From contig NZ_JBLOOT010000001.1 in assembly GCF_049800675.1 (NCBI RefSeq), forward strand, positions 124,001 through 188,000: a stretch of 64,000 nucleotides of DNA. The letters run 5' to 3'. The stretch's first letter is position 1. Each line of letters opens with the position of its first letter. Position numbers and translations under genes: made by a program. The notes beneath the pieces were generated by a model. The model saw nothing but the letters and a program-made list of their open reading frames with translations. It had not been told where the DNA came from and made no database searches. Shown in pieces: positions 44,252 through 52,673 of the stretch. The stretch is from Cauispirillum nitrogeniifigens. GTDB lineage: Bacteria; Pseudomonadota; Alphaproteobacteria; Rhodospirillales; Rhodospirillaceae.

Positions 44252-45790
44252 ATGCCTCAGAGCGCAGAGAAGATCAAGGACCACATCCCGCTGTTCCGCG
44301 AGCCGGAATACAAGGAGATGTTCAAGGCCAAGCGCGAGAAGTACGAGTGCGGTCACAGCGACGAGAAGGTCGCCGAAGTCGGCGAGTGGACCAAGTCCTG
44401 GGACTACCGCGAAAAGAACCTCGCCCGTGAGGCCCTGACCGTCAACCCCGCCAAGGCCTGCCAGCCGCTGGGGTCGACCTACGCCGCCGCCGGCTTCGAG
44501 AAGACCCTGGCCTTCGTGCACGGTTCGCAGGGCTGCGTGGCCTACTTCCGCTCCCACCTGTCGCGCCACTTCAAGGAGCCCTCGACCATGGTGTCGAGCT
44601 CCATGACCGAAGACGCGGCGGTGTTCGGCGGCCTGTCCAACATGATCGACGGCCTGTCCAACGCCTACTCGCTGTACAAGCCGAAGATGATCGCCGTGTC
44701 GACCACCTGCATGGCGGAAGTCATCGGCGACGACCTCAACTCCTTCATTCTTCAGGCCAAGGACAAGGGGTCGGTTCCGGCCGAGTTCGACGTCCCCTTC
44801 GCTCACACCCCGTCGTTCGTCGGCAGCCACGTCACCGGCTACGACAACATGATGAAGGGCATCATCTCCCACTTCTGGGATGACGCCACCCGCACCCCCG
44901 GCGAAGCCATCAACATCATCCCCGGCTTCGACGGCTTCGCGGTCGCCAACAACCGTGAACTGAAGCGCATGCTGGACATGATGGGCGTGGAATACACCAT
45001 CCTGTCCGACGTGTCGGATGTCTACGACACCCCGACCGACGGCGAGTTCCGCATGTACGACGGCGGCACCACCATCGAGGCCACCAAGGCCGCGCTGAAC
45101 GCCAAGGCCACCCTGTCGCTCCAGGAAAGCTGCGCCCCCAAGACCCTCGAATACATCGAAGGCAAGGGCCAGCAGGTCGCGTCGTTCAACTACCCGATGG
45201 GCATCGGCGCCACCGACGACTTCCTGATGAAGGTGTCCGAGATCACCGGCAAGGCCATCCCGGAAGAACTCGCCAAGGAACGCGGCCGCCTGGTCGACGC
45301 CATGGCCGACAGCATGGGCTGGCTGCACGGCAAGACCTACGCCGTGTACGGCGACCCGGACTTCTGCCTGTCCATGACCCGTTTCCTCCTGGAGACCGGC
45401 GGCGAGCCGCTGCACGTCCTGTGCACCAACGCCACCAAGGGCTGGGAAGACAAGATGAAGGCCCTGCTGGCGACCTCGCCCTACGGTGCCAAGACCCAGG
45501 TGTGGCCGGGCAAGGATCTGTGGCACCTGCGCAGCCTGCTGGCGACCGAGCCGACCGACTTCATCATCGGCAGCTCCTACGCCAAGTACCTGGAGCGTGA
45601 CCTGGGCATCCCGCTCATCCGCCTGACCTTCCCGATCTTCGACCGCCACCACCACCACCGCTTCCCCACCTTCGGGTATCAGGGCGGCCTGCGTGTCCTG
45701 GTGACGATCCTCGACAAGATCTTCGACAAGATGGACTCCGACACCAACATCGCCGGCGTCACCGACTACAGCTTCGACCTGACCCGCTAA
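44252..45790 (+). CDS. nifK: Nitrogenase MoFe protein beta chain (NifK)
   Basis: A 512-residue subunit that shares the P-cluster. The P-cluster Cys are in NPAKACQPLGSTY, VHGSQGCVAYFRSHL and STTCMAEVIGDDL. The extension at the start (PQSAEKIKDHIPLF) is that of alphaproteobacteria. AGGAGAACCGAG precedes the ATG. A strong terminator follows, so nifE and nifN are not in this transcript. Confidence 0.98.
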   Translation: MPQSAEKIKDHIPLFREPEYKEMFKAKREKYECGHSDEKVAEVGEWTKSWDYREKNLAREALTVNPAKACQPLGSTYAAAGFEKTLAFVHGSQGCVAYFRSHLSRHFKEPSTMVSSSMTEDAAVFGGLSNMIDGLSNAYSLYKPKMIAVSTTCMAEVIGDDLNSFILQAKDKGSVPAEFDVPFAHTPSFVGSHVTGYDNMMKGIISHFWDDATRTPGEAINIIPGFDGFAVANNRELKRMLDMMGVEYTILSDVSDVYDTPTDGEFRMYDGGTTIEATKAALNAKATLSLQESCAPKTLEYIEGKGQQVASFNYPMGIGATDDFLMKVSEITGKAIPEELAKERGRLVDAMADSMGWLHGKTYAVYGDPDFCLSMTRFLLETGGEPLHVLCTNATKGWEDKMKALLATSPYGAKTQVWPGKDLWHLRSLLATEPTDFIIGSSYAKYLERDLGIPLIRLTFPIFDRHHHHRFPTFGYQGGLRVLVTILDKIFDKMDSDTNIAGVTDYSFDLTR

Positions 45791-45826
45791 GGCGGTCGGT
45801 CTCCGTAGCAGTACCCCAGAAACTGA

Positions 45827-45859
45827 CGGCCGGAGGGCAACCTCCGGCCGGCTTTTTCT
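45827..45859 (+). terminator. Terminator of nifHDK
   Basis: CGGCCGGAGG (45827-45836) and CCTCCGGCCG (45841-45850) form a perfect 10-bp stem around GCAA, followed by GCTTTTTCTT. Confidence 0.93.
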
Positions 45860-45904
45860 TGGGGAGGGCGGAGGTCAGCCGCCACCGTGGCCTGGGAACG
45901 CAGT

Positions 45905-46132
45905 TCAGGCGTCGTCGTTCCCGCAGTCCCGCTCGCCGCAGCACGACAGGCCCCGTTGCGCCAGGGGGCACGCGGCATCGGCATGGGCGCAGAAGACGCA
46001 GTGGGCCTCCCCGGCGTCAATGCGGTGTCCGCAGGCCGGGCAGTGCGCGACCATGACCTCCACATGCTCGGGCATGTCCTGCTCGGAGACGGCGCCGCAG
46101 TGGGGGCAGGTGAGGCGGGCGAGGGTGATCAT
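45905..46132 (-). CDS. Small zinc-ribbon protein, function unknown
   Basis: A 75-residue protein with ten Cys. It has LTCPHCGAVS, VAHCPACGHRI and HCVFC, followed by DAACP, LSCCG and RDCGND. The first two pairs fit a zinc ribbon. No signal peptide or membrane segment. It is convergent with nifK across the terminator. Such small Cys-rich proteins are common near nif genes, but this could be an unrelated metal protein. ATG 46132 is chosen; longer frames add a Pro-rich stretch with no support. Confidence 0.6.
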   Translation of the reverse strand: MITLARLTCPHCGAVSEQDMPEHVEVMVAHCPACGHRIDAGEAHCVFCAHADAACPLAQRGLSCCGERDCGNDDA

Positions 46133-46312
46133 GATGCTGTCGTTCAGCGCCTGGGACGGACAGGGTGGAGTGCCGGGGGCGGCCCAGGGCGGGCAGCATG
46201 GCGCGGATATTTCCATATTTCTGAAACTGTACAAGTGAAGAGTCCATGACGGCGGCGGCGGGGCGTGATACTTGGTCGCCGCAACCCTCCCACTGTTACA
46301 CGGCTAGGCTCG

Positions 46313-47806
46313 ATGGATTCCCTGGATCTGGACGAAAGCATCATCATTCTGCGCCTGTCGCCGGAGCTTCTGCTCAAGTCGACGCCGGTGCGCCGGCAGT
46401 TCCAGGACGTCCTGCGGCGCAATCTCAAGTTCGTGTTCAAGCGCGAAGGGGTGTCCTTCGCCATCGACATGACGCGCGGCCGCGTCACCCTGCATGTGCC
46501 CAAGGCGCAGGAGGGCAGGGCGCTGGACCTGCTGCCCAAGGTCTTCGGCGTCGGCACCTTCAGCCGGGTCGAGCGCATCGTGCCGGCCGAGGTGACGGCC
46601 ATCCGCGATGCCTGCGTCGAGCTGTTCGCCGACCGCCTGCGCGGCCAGACCTTCGCCGTGCGGGCCAAGCGCCTGGGGCCGCGCACCATCTCCACCCGCG
46701 CCATCGAGATCGAGACGGGCGCCGCGCTGGCCGCCTTCGGCAAGGTCAACCTGACCGAGCCCGAGGTCACGGTGCGGGTCGAGGCCATCGGCGGCGATGC
46801 CTATCTGTACCTGGAGCGCATGGAAGGCGCCGGCGGACTGCCGGTCGGCACCCAGGGGCGCGTCGCCGCGCTGGTGTCTGGCGGCTTCGACAGCATGGTC
46901 GCGGCCTGGCAGGTGATGCGCCGGGGCGCCTCCATGGAGTTCGTGTTCTGCAACCTCGGCGGCGCCGCCTACGAGCGCCAGGTGGTGCAGATCGTCAAGG
47001 TGCTGACCCACCTGTGGGCCGGCGGCCTGCGCCCGCACCTGCATGTGGTCGACTTCCAGGGCATCGTCGCCGAGATCAAGGAAAAGACCCCGACGCGGTT
47101 CTGGCAGATCATCCTCAAGCGCGAGATGTACCGCGTGGCCGAGGCCATCGCCGCCGAAACCCACGGCCAGGCCATCGTCACCGGCGAGGCGTTGGGGCAG
47201 GTATCCTCGCAGACGCTGTCGAACCTCAACACCATCGACGCGGCGACCAGCCTGCCAGTGCTGCGGCCGCTGATCGGCTTCGACAAGAAGGACATCGTTG
47301 CCCTGGCCCGCCACATCGGCACCGCGCCGCTGTCCGAGCGCATCCCCGAGTTCTGCGGCATCAGCCACGGCAGCCCGGCGGTGCGCAGCGACCGCGACAA
47401 GGTGGAGTTCCTGGAAGGCCACATGGACCCGGCCGTGCGCGCCACCGCCATCCGCGACCGCAAGATCCTCAACCTCGACAAGCTGACCGCCACCGACCTG
47501 CGCGCGCCCTACCTGTGGGTGGACGCCCTGCCGGAAAAGGCGGAGCTGATCGACTGCCAGCCCGACCCGTTCTATCGCGCCTGGCACGTTCCGGGGGTGC
47601 GGCACTACACCACCGACGACATGGTGCGGCTGTACGACGACCTCCCCAAGTCCGGCAGCTACGTGCTGTACTGCGCCCACGGCGTCCAGTCGGCCCTGAT
47701 GGCCGAGCACATGCAGCAGAAGGGCTATGACGCCTATGCCTTCCGCGGCGGGCTCAAGGCCCTGGAGGCGGAGCTTGTGCGCCTGGGGCGCAGCGTCCCG
47801 GCGTAG
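46313..47806 (+). CDS. thiI: tRNA 4-thiouridine synthase with rhodanese domain (ThiI)
   Basis: A 497-residue enzyme that thiolates U8 of tRNA and can pass sulphur to thiamine. THUMP-type N terminus (about 60-175), a PP-loop adenylation site LVSGGFDSM near residue 190, and a C-terminal rhodanese domain with the persulfide Cys in YVLYCAHGVQS. The catalytic disulphide partner is probably the Cys of PEFCGISHGSP. ATG 46313 is chosen over GTG 46265, which adds 16 residues with no ribosome site. It ends 8 bp from dadA (convergent). Confidence 0.92.
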   Translation: MDSLDLDESIIILRLSPELLLKSTPVRRQFQDVLRRNLKFVFKREGVSFAIDMTRGRVTLHVPKAQEGRALDLLPKVFGVGTFSRVERIVPAEVTAIRDACVELFADRLRGQTFAVRAKRLGPRTISTRAIEIETGAALAAFGKVNLTEPEVTVRVEAIGGDAYLYLERMEGAGGLPVGTQGRVAALVSGGFDSMVAAWQVMRRGASMEFVFCNLGGAAYERQVVQIVKVLTHLWAGGLRPHLHVVDFQGIVAEIKEKTPTRFWQIILKREMYRVAEAIAAETHGQAIVTGEALGQVSSQTLSNLNTIDAATSLPVLRPLIGFDKKDIVALARHIGTAPLSERIPEFCGISHGSPAVRSDRDKVEFLEGHMDPAVRATAIRDRKILNLDKLTATDLRAPYLWVDALPEKAELIDCQPDPFYRAWHVPGVRHYTTDDMVRLYDDLPKSGSYVLYCAHGVQSALMAEHMQQKGYDAYAFRGGLKALEAELVRLGRSVPA

Positions 47807-47814
47807 GGAGCGCG

Positions 47815-49059
47815 CTACCGCTCCAGGCCGAAGCCGGAGATGTCGATCTCCGGCGGCCGCCCACCGATGAGGTCGGCGATGATGCGCGCCGACCCCACGG
47901 CCATGGTCCAGCCCAGGGTGCCGTGCCCGGTGTTCAGCCACAGGTTGGGAAGCGGCGTCGGGCCGACGTAGGGTACGCTGTCGGGCGTCTTGGGGCGCAG
48001 GCCGCACCACGGCTCGGCCTGCTCGTAGTCGCCGGCCTCGGGAAACAGGGCCTGCGCCCGGTCGCGGATGAGCAGGGCGCGCTTGCGGTTGAGGGTGCGG
48101 TCCCAGCCGGCCAGTTCGGCGGTGCCGGCGGCGCGCAGGCGGTCGCCCAGGCGCGAGTAGACCATCTTGTGCTCGTCGTCGGTGATGGAGGCGTGCGGCG
48201 CCAGGCCGCTGACGGGCAGGGTGATGGAATAGCCCTTCGCCGGGTAGATCGGCAGCCGCAACCCGGCGTCGCGCGCGACCAGCGGGCTCCAGCTTCCCAG
48301 GCTGAGGACATAGGCATCGGCTGTACGGCGCCCCTTGTCGGTGCGCACCCCCGTCACCCGGCCGCCGGAGACGTCGAGGCCCAGCACCGTCTCCCCGGTG
48401 TGGAACACGGCACCGCCCTCGGCCGCCAGCCGGGCCATGGCGGTGGTGAAGGCGTGGGCGTCGCCGCTTTCATCGTCGGGGCTGAGGATGCCGCCGACCA
48501 GACCCGGCGCGGCGGACCGCAGGGCCGGCTCGGTCTGCACCAGGGCCTCCGGCGCGACGATACTCTGCGGCAGGCCGGCGGCGGCCATGACCTCGGCCTG
48601 GGCGCAGGCGCTGTCGTACTCCCGCGCATCGCGGAAGATATGCAGGATACCGCGCCGTTCGGCATCATAGTGCAGGTCCAACTCGGCCCGCAGGCGCTTT
48701 AATGCATCCCGTGAGTACAGGGCGATGCGCACGGTGCGTTCGGTGTTGATCCGGGTGCGGCCGGGCGTGCAGTTGGCCAGGAAGCGGGCCAGCCACAGCC
48801 ACAGTGCCGGGTCCCAGCGGGCGGCGCGGAACAGCAGCGGCGCGTCGTCGCGGCCGAGCCAGCGCAGGGCCTTGAACGGCGTCCGCGGAGTCGCCCACGG
48901 CGTGGCATGCGAGGCCGACACCTGCCCACCGTTGGCGAAGCTGGTTTCCAGGCCGGCGCCCGGCTGGCGGTCGATGACCTCGACCTCGTGCCCGTCGCGG
49001 ACGAGGTGATAGGCGGCGGTGGCGCCGACCACGCCGGCGCCCAAGATCAGGACCTTCAA
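47815..49059 (-). CDS. dadA: D-amino acid dehydrogenase, small subunit (DadA)
   Basis: A 414-residue FAD enzyme of the DAO family that deaminates D-amino acids, chiefly D-alanine, with electrons passed to the respiratory chain. FAD motif VLILGAGVVGATAAYHL at residues 3-19, ETSFANGGQVSASHATPW is highly diagnostic, and GWTMAVGSARIIADL closes the domain. The start is TTG, with GGGAG 8 bp upstream; no nearer ATG or GTG exists in frame. It diverges from the NAD(P)HX gene; no alr gene is near. Confidence 0.93.
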   Translation of the reverse strand: MKVLILGAGVVGATAAYHLVRDGHEVEVIDRQPGAGLETSFANGGQVSASHATPWATPRTPFKALRWLGRDDAPLLFRAARWDPALWLWLARFLANCTPGRTRINTERTVRIALYSRDALKRLRAELDLHYDAERRGILHIFRDAREYDSACAQAEVMAAAGLPQSIVAPEALVQTEPALRSAAPGLVGGILSPDDESGDAHAFTTAMARLAAEGGAVFHTGETVLGLDVSGGRVTGVRTDKGRRTADAYVLSLGSWSPLVARDAGLRLPIYPAKGYSITLPVSGLAPHASITDDEHKMVYSRLGDRLRAAGTAELAGWDRTLNRKRALLIRDRAQALFPEAGDYEQAEPWCGLRPKTPDSVPYVGPTPLPNLWLNTGHGTLGWTMAVGSARIIADLIGGRPPEIDISGFGLER

Positions 49060-49150
49060 GACTGATGCTCCCGAATGCGCATGGGAACCCTTATAGGAGG
49101 CCCGAACCTGTGAGAAAAGAGAAAGACTTAGGCCGAACCGGGAGACACCC

Positions 49151-50638
49151 ATGCCGTTGCCGCCGACCAGTCGCCTCGCCGCCGCCCTGACCGTGGAGCA
49201 GATGTACGCCGCCGACCGCGCCGCCATGGCCGCGGGCGTCCCCGGCGTGGCGCTGATGGAGGCCGCCGGCATGGCGGTGGCCCTGGAGGCCCGCCGCCGC
49301 CTGCCGCGCGGGCGCGTCGCCGTGCTGTGCGGGCCGGGCAACAACGGCGGCGACGGCTTCGTGGCCGCCCGCCACCTGGAGCGCGCCGGCTGGCCGGTGC
49401 GCCTCGCCCTGCTGGGCAGCCGCGACCGCCTGACGGGAGATGCGGCGGTCATGGCCGGGCGCTGGCGCGGCGGGGTTGAGCCGCTGTCTCCCGCTGTTCT
49501 GGACGGCTGCGTCGGGGTGATCGACGCCCTGTTCGGCGCCGGCCTCGCCCGGCCGCTGGACGGCGTGGCGGCCGAGGTGGTCGACGTCCTCAACGCCCGC
49601 CGCCTGCCGTGCGTCGCCGTCGACGTGCCCAGCGGCGTCAACGGCGACACCGGCGCGGTGGAGGGCGGCGCGGTGGAGGGCTGCGCGCCGTGGTGCCTGT
49701 CCACCGTCACCTTCTTCCGCCCCAAGCCCGGCCACCTGTTGCAGCCGGGGCGGGCGCGCATGGGCCATCTGGTGGTCGCCGACATCGGCATCCCGGAGTC
49801 CGTCCTGGACGACATCGCCCCGCGCTGCTTCGTCAACGGCCCCGCCCTGTGGCGCCTGCCGGTGCCGGGGCCGGACGACCACAAGTACACGCGCGGCCAT
49901 GCCGTCGTCGTCGGGGGCGGGCACATGACCGGCGCCGGCCGGCTGGCGGCGCGGGCGGCGCGGCGGGGCGGGGCCGGGCTGGTCACGGTGGCGGCGCCCT
50001 CGGCCGCCCTGCCGCTGTATGCCGGGGATGCGCCGGGGGTGCTGACGTGGCCGGCGGAGGACTTCGCGGGGCTGCTGGCCGATGCGCGCCGCAACGCCCT
50101 GCTGCTCGGCCCTGGCGGCGGGCGCGGCGAGGCGCTGCGCGGGCAGGTGCTGGCGGCCCTGGCGACGGGGCGGGGCTGCGTGCTCGACGCCGACGCCCTG
50201 ACCACCTTCGCCGACCGGCCGGACGATCTGTTCGGTGCCTTCGCCGGGCCGGTGGTGCTGACCCCGCACGACGGCGAGTTCGCCCGCCTGTTCGGCCCGC
50301 TGCCGGGCAGCCGTCTGGAGCGGGCGCGGGCCGGGGCGGCGCGGTCGGGGGCGGTGGTGCTGCGCAAGGGGCCGGATACCGTCGTCGCGGCGCCGGACGG
50401 GCTGGTGGCAGTGACGGTGAACGCCCCGGCCGACCTGGCGACCGCCGGGGCGGGGGATGTCCTGGCGGGCCTTATCGTCGGCCTGATGGCCCAGGGCCTG
50501 GATGCCTTCGCCGCCGCCTGCGCCGGTGCTTGGCTGCATGCCGAGGCGGCGCGGCGGGCGGGGCCGGGCCTGATCGCCGAAGACCTGCCCGATGCCTTGC
50601 CGGAGGTGGTGAGCCGCTTGCGTCCCACCGCGCACTGA
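49151..50638 (+). CDS. nnr: Bifunctional NAD(P)HX epimerase / ADP-dependent dehydratase
   Basis: A 495-residue repair enzyme. The N-terminal half is the YjeF epimerase (VALMEAAGMAV and GPGNNGGDGFVAARHL) and the C-terminal half is the carbohydrate-kinase-like dehydratase (DHKYTRGHAVVVGGG, LTPHDGEFARLF and AGAGDVLAGLI). It repairs the damaged hydrates of NADH and NADPH. GGGAGACACCC precedes ATG 49151. It is followed by malonyl-CoA decarboxylase, 45 bp downstream. Confidence 0.95.
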   Translation: MPLPPTSRLAAALTVEQMYAADRAAMAAGVPGVALMEAAGMAVALEARRRLPRGRVAVLCGPGNNGGDGFVAARHLERAGWPVRLALLGSRDRLTGDAAVMAGRWRGGVEPLSPAVLDGCVGVIDALFGAGLARPLDGVAAEVVDVLNARRLPCVAVDVPSGVNGDTGAVEGGAVEGCAPWCLSTVTFFRPKPGHLLQPGRARMGHLVVADIGIPESVLDDIAPRCFVNGPALWRLPVPGPDDHKYTRGHAVVVGGGHMTGAGRLAARAARRGGAGLVTVAAPSAALPLYAGDAPGVLTWPAEDFAGLLADARRNALLLGPGGGRGEALRGQVLAALATGRGCVLDADALTTFADRPDDLFGAFAGPVVLTPHDGEFARLFGPLPGSRLERARAGAARSGAVVLRKGPDTVVAAPDGLVAVTVNAPADLATAGAGDVLAGLIVGLMAQGLDAFAAACAGAWLHAEAARRAGPGLIAEDLPDALPEVVSRLRPTAH

Positions 50639-50683
50639 GCCACATGTTAGGGTTAGAGACGCACGAAAGGTTCAGGGGGTTTG

Positions 50684-52120
50684 ATGAGCGACTACTTCGC
50701 ACCGACGCTGCTTGATCGCCTGAGCACCCTGTGGCGGGATCTCATGCCCGCGCGCACGGAGGTGATCGCCGATGGCATCCGCCCCGACCTGCCCATCGCC
50801 GACCTGGAAAAGCTGCGGGCACAGATGGATGCCTGCCTGGACGGCCTGGGCGGCGACGTGTCGGCGCGCAGCCGTGCCGCCCAGTTGGGGCAGGCCTACC
50901 TGAGCCTCAACCCCCAGGGCAAGGAGCGCTTCCTGCGCCTGCTGGCCGAAGCCTACGACACCGATCACGAGTCCGTGCGCATCGCCGCCCAGGCCCTGCT
51001 GGCGGCCGACGACGACCTGGCGCGGTCGCGGGCGGAAAGGAACCTGCACAAGGCCCTGATCGCCCCGCGCGTGCACCTGCTGACGCAGTTCAACGCCCTG
51101 CCCAACGGCGTGAAGTTCCTGGTCGACATGCGCGCCGACCTGATGGCCCTGGCGGGCGACGACCTTGCCCTGCAAGGTCTGGCGCAGGACCTCAGGACCC
51201 TGCTGGCGAGCTGGTTCGACGTCGGCTTCCTGGAGCTGCGCCGCATCACCTGGGACAGCCCGGCCTCGGTGCTGGAAAAGATCATCGCCTACGAGGCGGT
51301 GCACGCCATCCGGGGCTGGGACGACCTGAAAAACCGCCTGGACTCCGACCGCCGGCTGTACGGCTTCTTCCATCCCAAGATGCCCGGCGAGCCGCTGATC
51401 TTCGTCCAGGTCGCCCTGGTCGAAGGCATCGCCGGCAACATCCAGAGCCTGCTCGACGAGCATGCCCCGGTGGGCGATCCGGCGCAGGCCGACACGGCGA
51501 TCTTCTATTCCATTTCCAACGCCCAGCAGGGCCTGTCGGGGATTTCCTTCGGCAACTTCCTGATCAAGAAGGTGGTGGAAACCCTGTCGGCGGAGTTCCC
51601 GCGCCTGAAGACCTTCGCCACGCTGTCGCCCATTCCCGGCTTCCGCAAGTGGCTGGACGAGCGCCTTGCCGAGGGCGAGGCGGGGGTGCTGCTGCCGGCC
51701 GAGCACAAGGCCCTGACGGCGCTGGCCAAGGCGCGCGGCGGCACTGCGGTGGCCAAGGGCGGGCTGAAGGACATGCTGGCACAGCCCGGCTGGCTGACCG
51801 ACCCGGAACTGGCCGAGGCCCTGCGGCCGGTGCTGATGCGCCTGTGCGCCCGCTACCTCGCCACCGAGCGCCGCGCCGTCCGCGACGGCGGCCCGGCCAC
51901 GGCGCGGGACTCGGTGGCCCACTTCCACCTGACCAACGGCGCCCGCATCGAACGCCTCAACTGGCTGGGCGACACGTCGGAGAAGGGGGTGAAGCAGGCC
52001 GCCGGCCTGATGGTCAACTACCTCTACAAGCTCAACGAAATCGAGCGCAACCACGAAACCTACAGCGCCCAGGGCAAGGCCGTCCTGTCGTCGGGCGTCA
52101 AGGCGCTGCTGAAGGACTGA
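50684..52120 (+). CDS. Malonyl-CoA decarboxylase
   Basis: A 478-residue enzyme converting malonyl-CoA to acetyl-CoA and CO2. An N-terminal helical domain (1-180) precedes the catalytic domain with SNAQQGLSGISFGNFLIKKVVE, LKTFATLSPIPGFRKWLD, HFHLTNGARIERLNWLGD and NYLYKLNEIERNHE. The catalytic Ser and His are in SPIPGF and HLTNGA. It may remove excess malonyl-CoA or take part in malonate use. No mat/mdc transporter genes are next to it. ATG 50684 follows AGGGGG. Confidence 0.95.
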   Translation: MSDYFAPTLLDRLSTLWRDLMPARTEVIADGIRPDLPIADLEKLRAQMDACLDGLGGDVSARSRAAQLGQAYLSLNPQGKERFLRLLAEAYDTDHESVRIAAQALLAADDDLARSRAERNLHKALIAPRVHLLTQFNALPNGVKFLVDMRADLMALAGDDLALQGLAQDLRTLLASWFDVGFLELRRITWDSPASVLEKIIAYEAVHAIRGWDDLKNRLDSDRRLYGFFHPKMPGEPLIFVQVALVEGIAGNIQSLLDEHAPVGDPAQADTAIFYSISNAQQGLSGISFGNFLIKKVVETLSAEFPRLKTFATLSPIPGFRKWLDERLAEGEAGVLLPAEHKALTALAKARGGTAVAKGGLKDMLAQPGWLTDPELAEALRPVLMRLCARYLATERRAVRDGGPATARDSVAHFHLTNGARIERLNWLGDTSEKGVKQAAGLMVNYLYKLNEIERNHETYSAQGKAVLSSGVKALLKD

Positions 52121-52130
52121 GGCCGCCTCC

Positions 52131-52535
52131 CTATGCGCTGATCGACTGCGCCGCCTCGCGGCAGGCCGTTTCGCAGCGGCGGCAGGAGTCGGCGCAGAGG
52201 CGGCAGTGTTCGTGCTGGCCGGCGTGGCGTTCGCATTCCTCGGCGCAGAGCTTGCAGGCCAGGGCGCACAGGTCCATGGCCTGGCGGATCAGGATCTCGT
52301 TGGAGCCGGTGCGGCGGACGCCCAGCCGGCCGGCCAGCGCGCAGGCGTCGGCACAATCGAGGTTCAGGCGGATGCACTGCCGCAGCTCCTTGACCATGTC
52401 CTCGGCCAGGCAGGCGTCGGCACAGGACAGGCACACGGCGGCGCAGGCTTGGCATGCCTCGACGCAGCGGGCGAGGGCTTCGTTGAGGTTGCCCGCCACG
52501 TCGGGATGGCTGGCGATCATCTTGGCGATGTCCAT
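52131..52535 (-). CDS. Cytosolic copper-storage protein, Csp3-like
   Basis: A 134-residue four-helix-bundle protein with 18 Cys (ARCVEACQACAAVCLSC, then ADAC, RQC, LDCADAC, DLCALACKLCAEEC and CRLCADSCRRCETAC). Csp3 proteins have this length and about 18 Cys lining the bundle, and bind many Cu(I). No signal peptide is present. GGGAGA precedes ATG 52535; an upstream in-frame ATG is not used, as it would add a Pro/Gly stretch. No other copper gene is near. Confidence 0.85.
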   Translation of the reverse strand: MDIAKMIASHPDVAGNLNEALARCVEACQACAAVCLSCADACLAEDMVKELRQCIRLNLDCADACALAGRLGVRRTGSNEILIRQAMDLCALACKLCAEECERHAGQHEHCRLCADSCRRCETACREAAQSISA

Positions 52536-52605
52536 GGCGACGTCTCCCGGTCCGCTGTTGGGTCCAGGCAGCAACGACCGGGGCGGCGGGGAGGGTGCCG
52601 GGACC

Positions 52606-52650
52606 GCCCGAAAGCGAAAGGGCCCTGCCGCAGATGCGACAGGGCCCTTC
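52606..52650 (-). terminator. Terminator of the chemotaxis transducer gene
   Basis: AAGGGCCCTG (52618-52627) pairs with CAGGGCCCTT (52640-52649); on the minus strand the stem is followed by TTCGCTTTC. Confidence 0.75.
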
Positions 52651-52673
52651 TATGGTTAGGCGCGCGCGCCGCG

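Noticed and set aside
42611..45658. Long minus-strand frame over nifD and nifK
   Set aside because: Shadow of two highly conserved nitrogenase genes.
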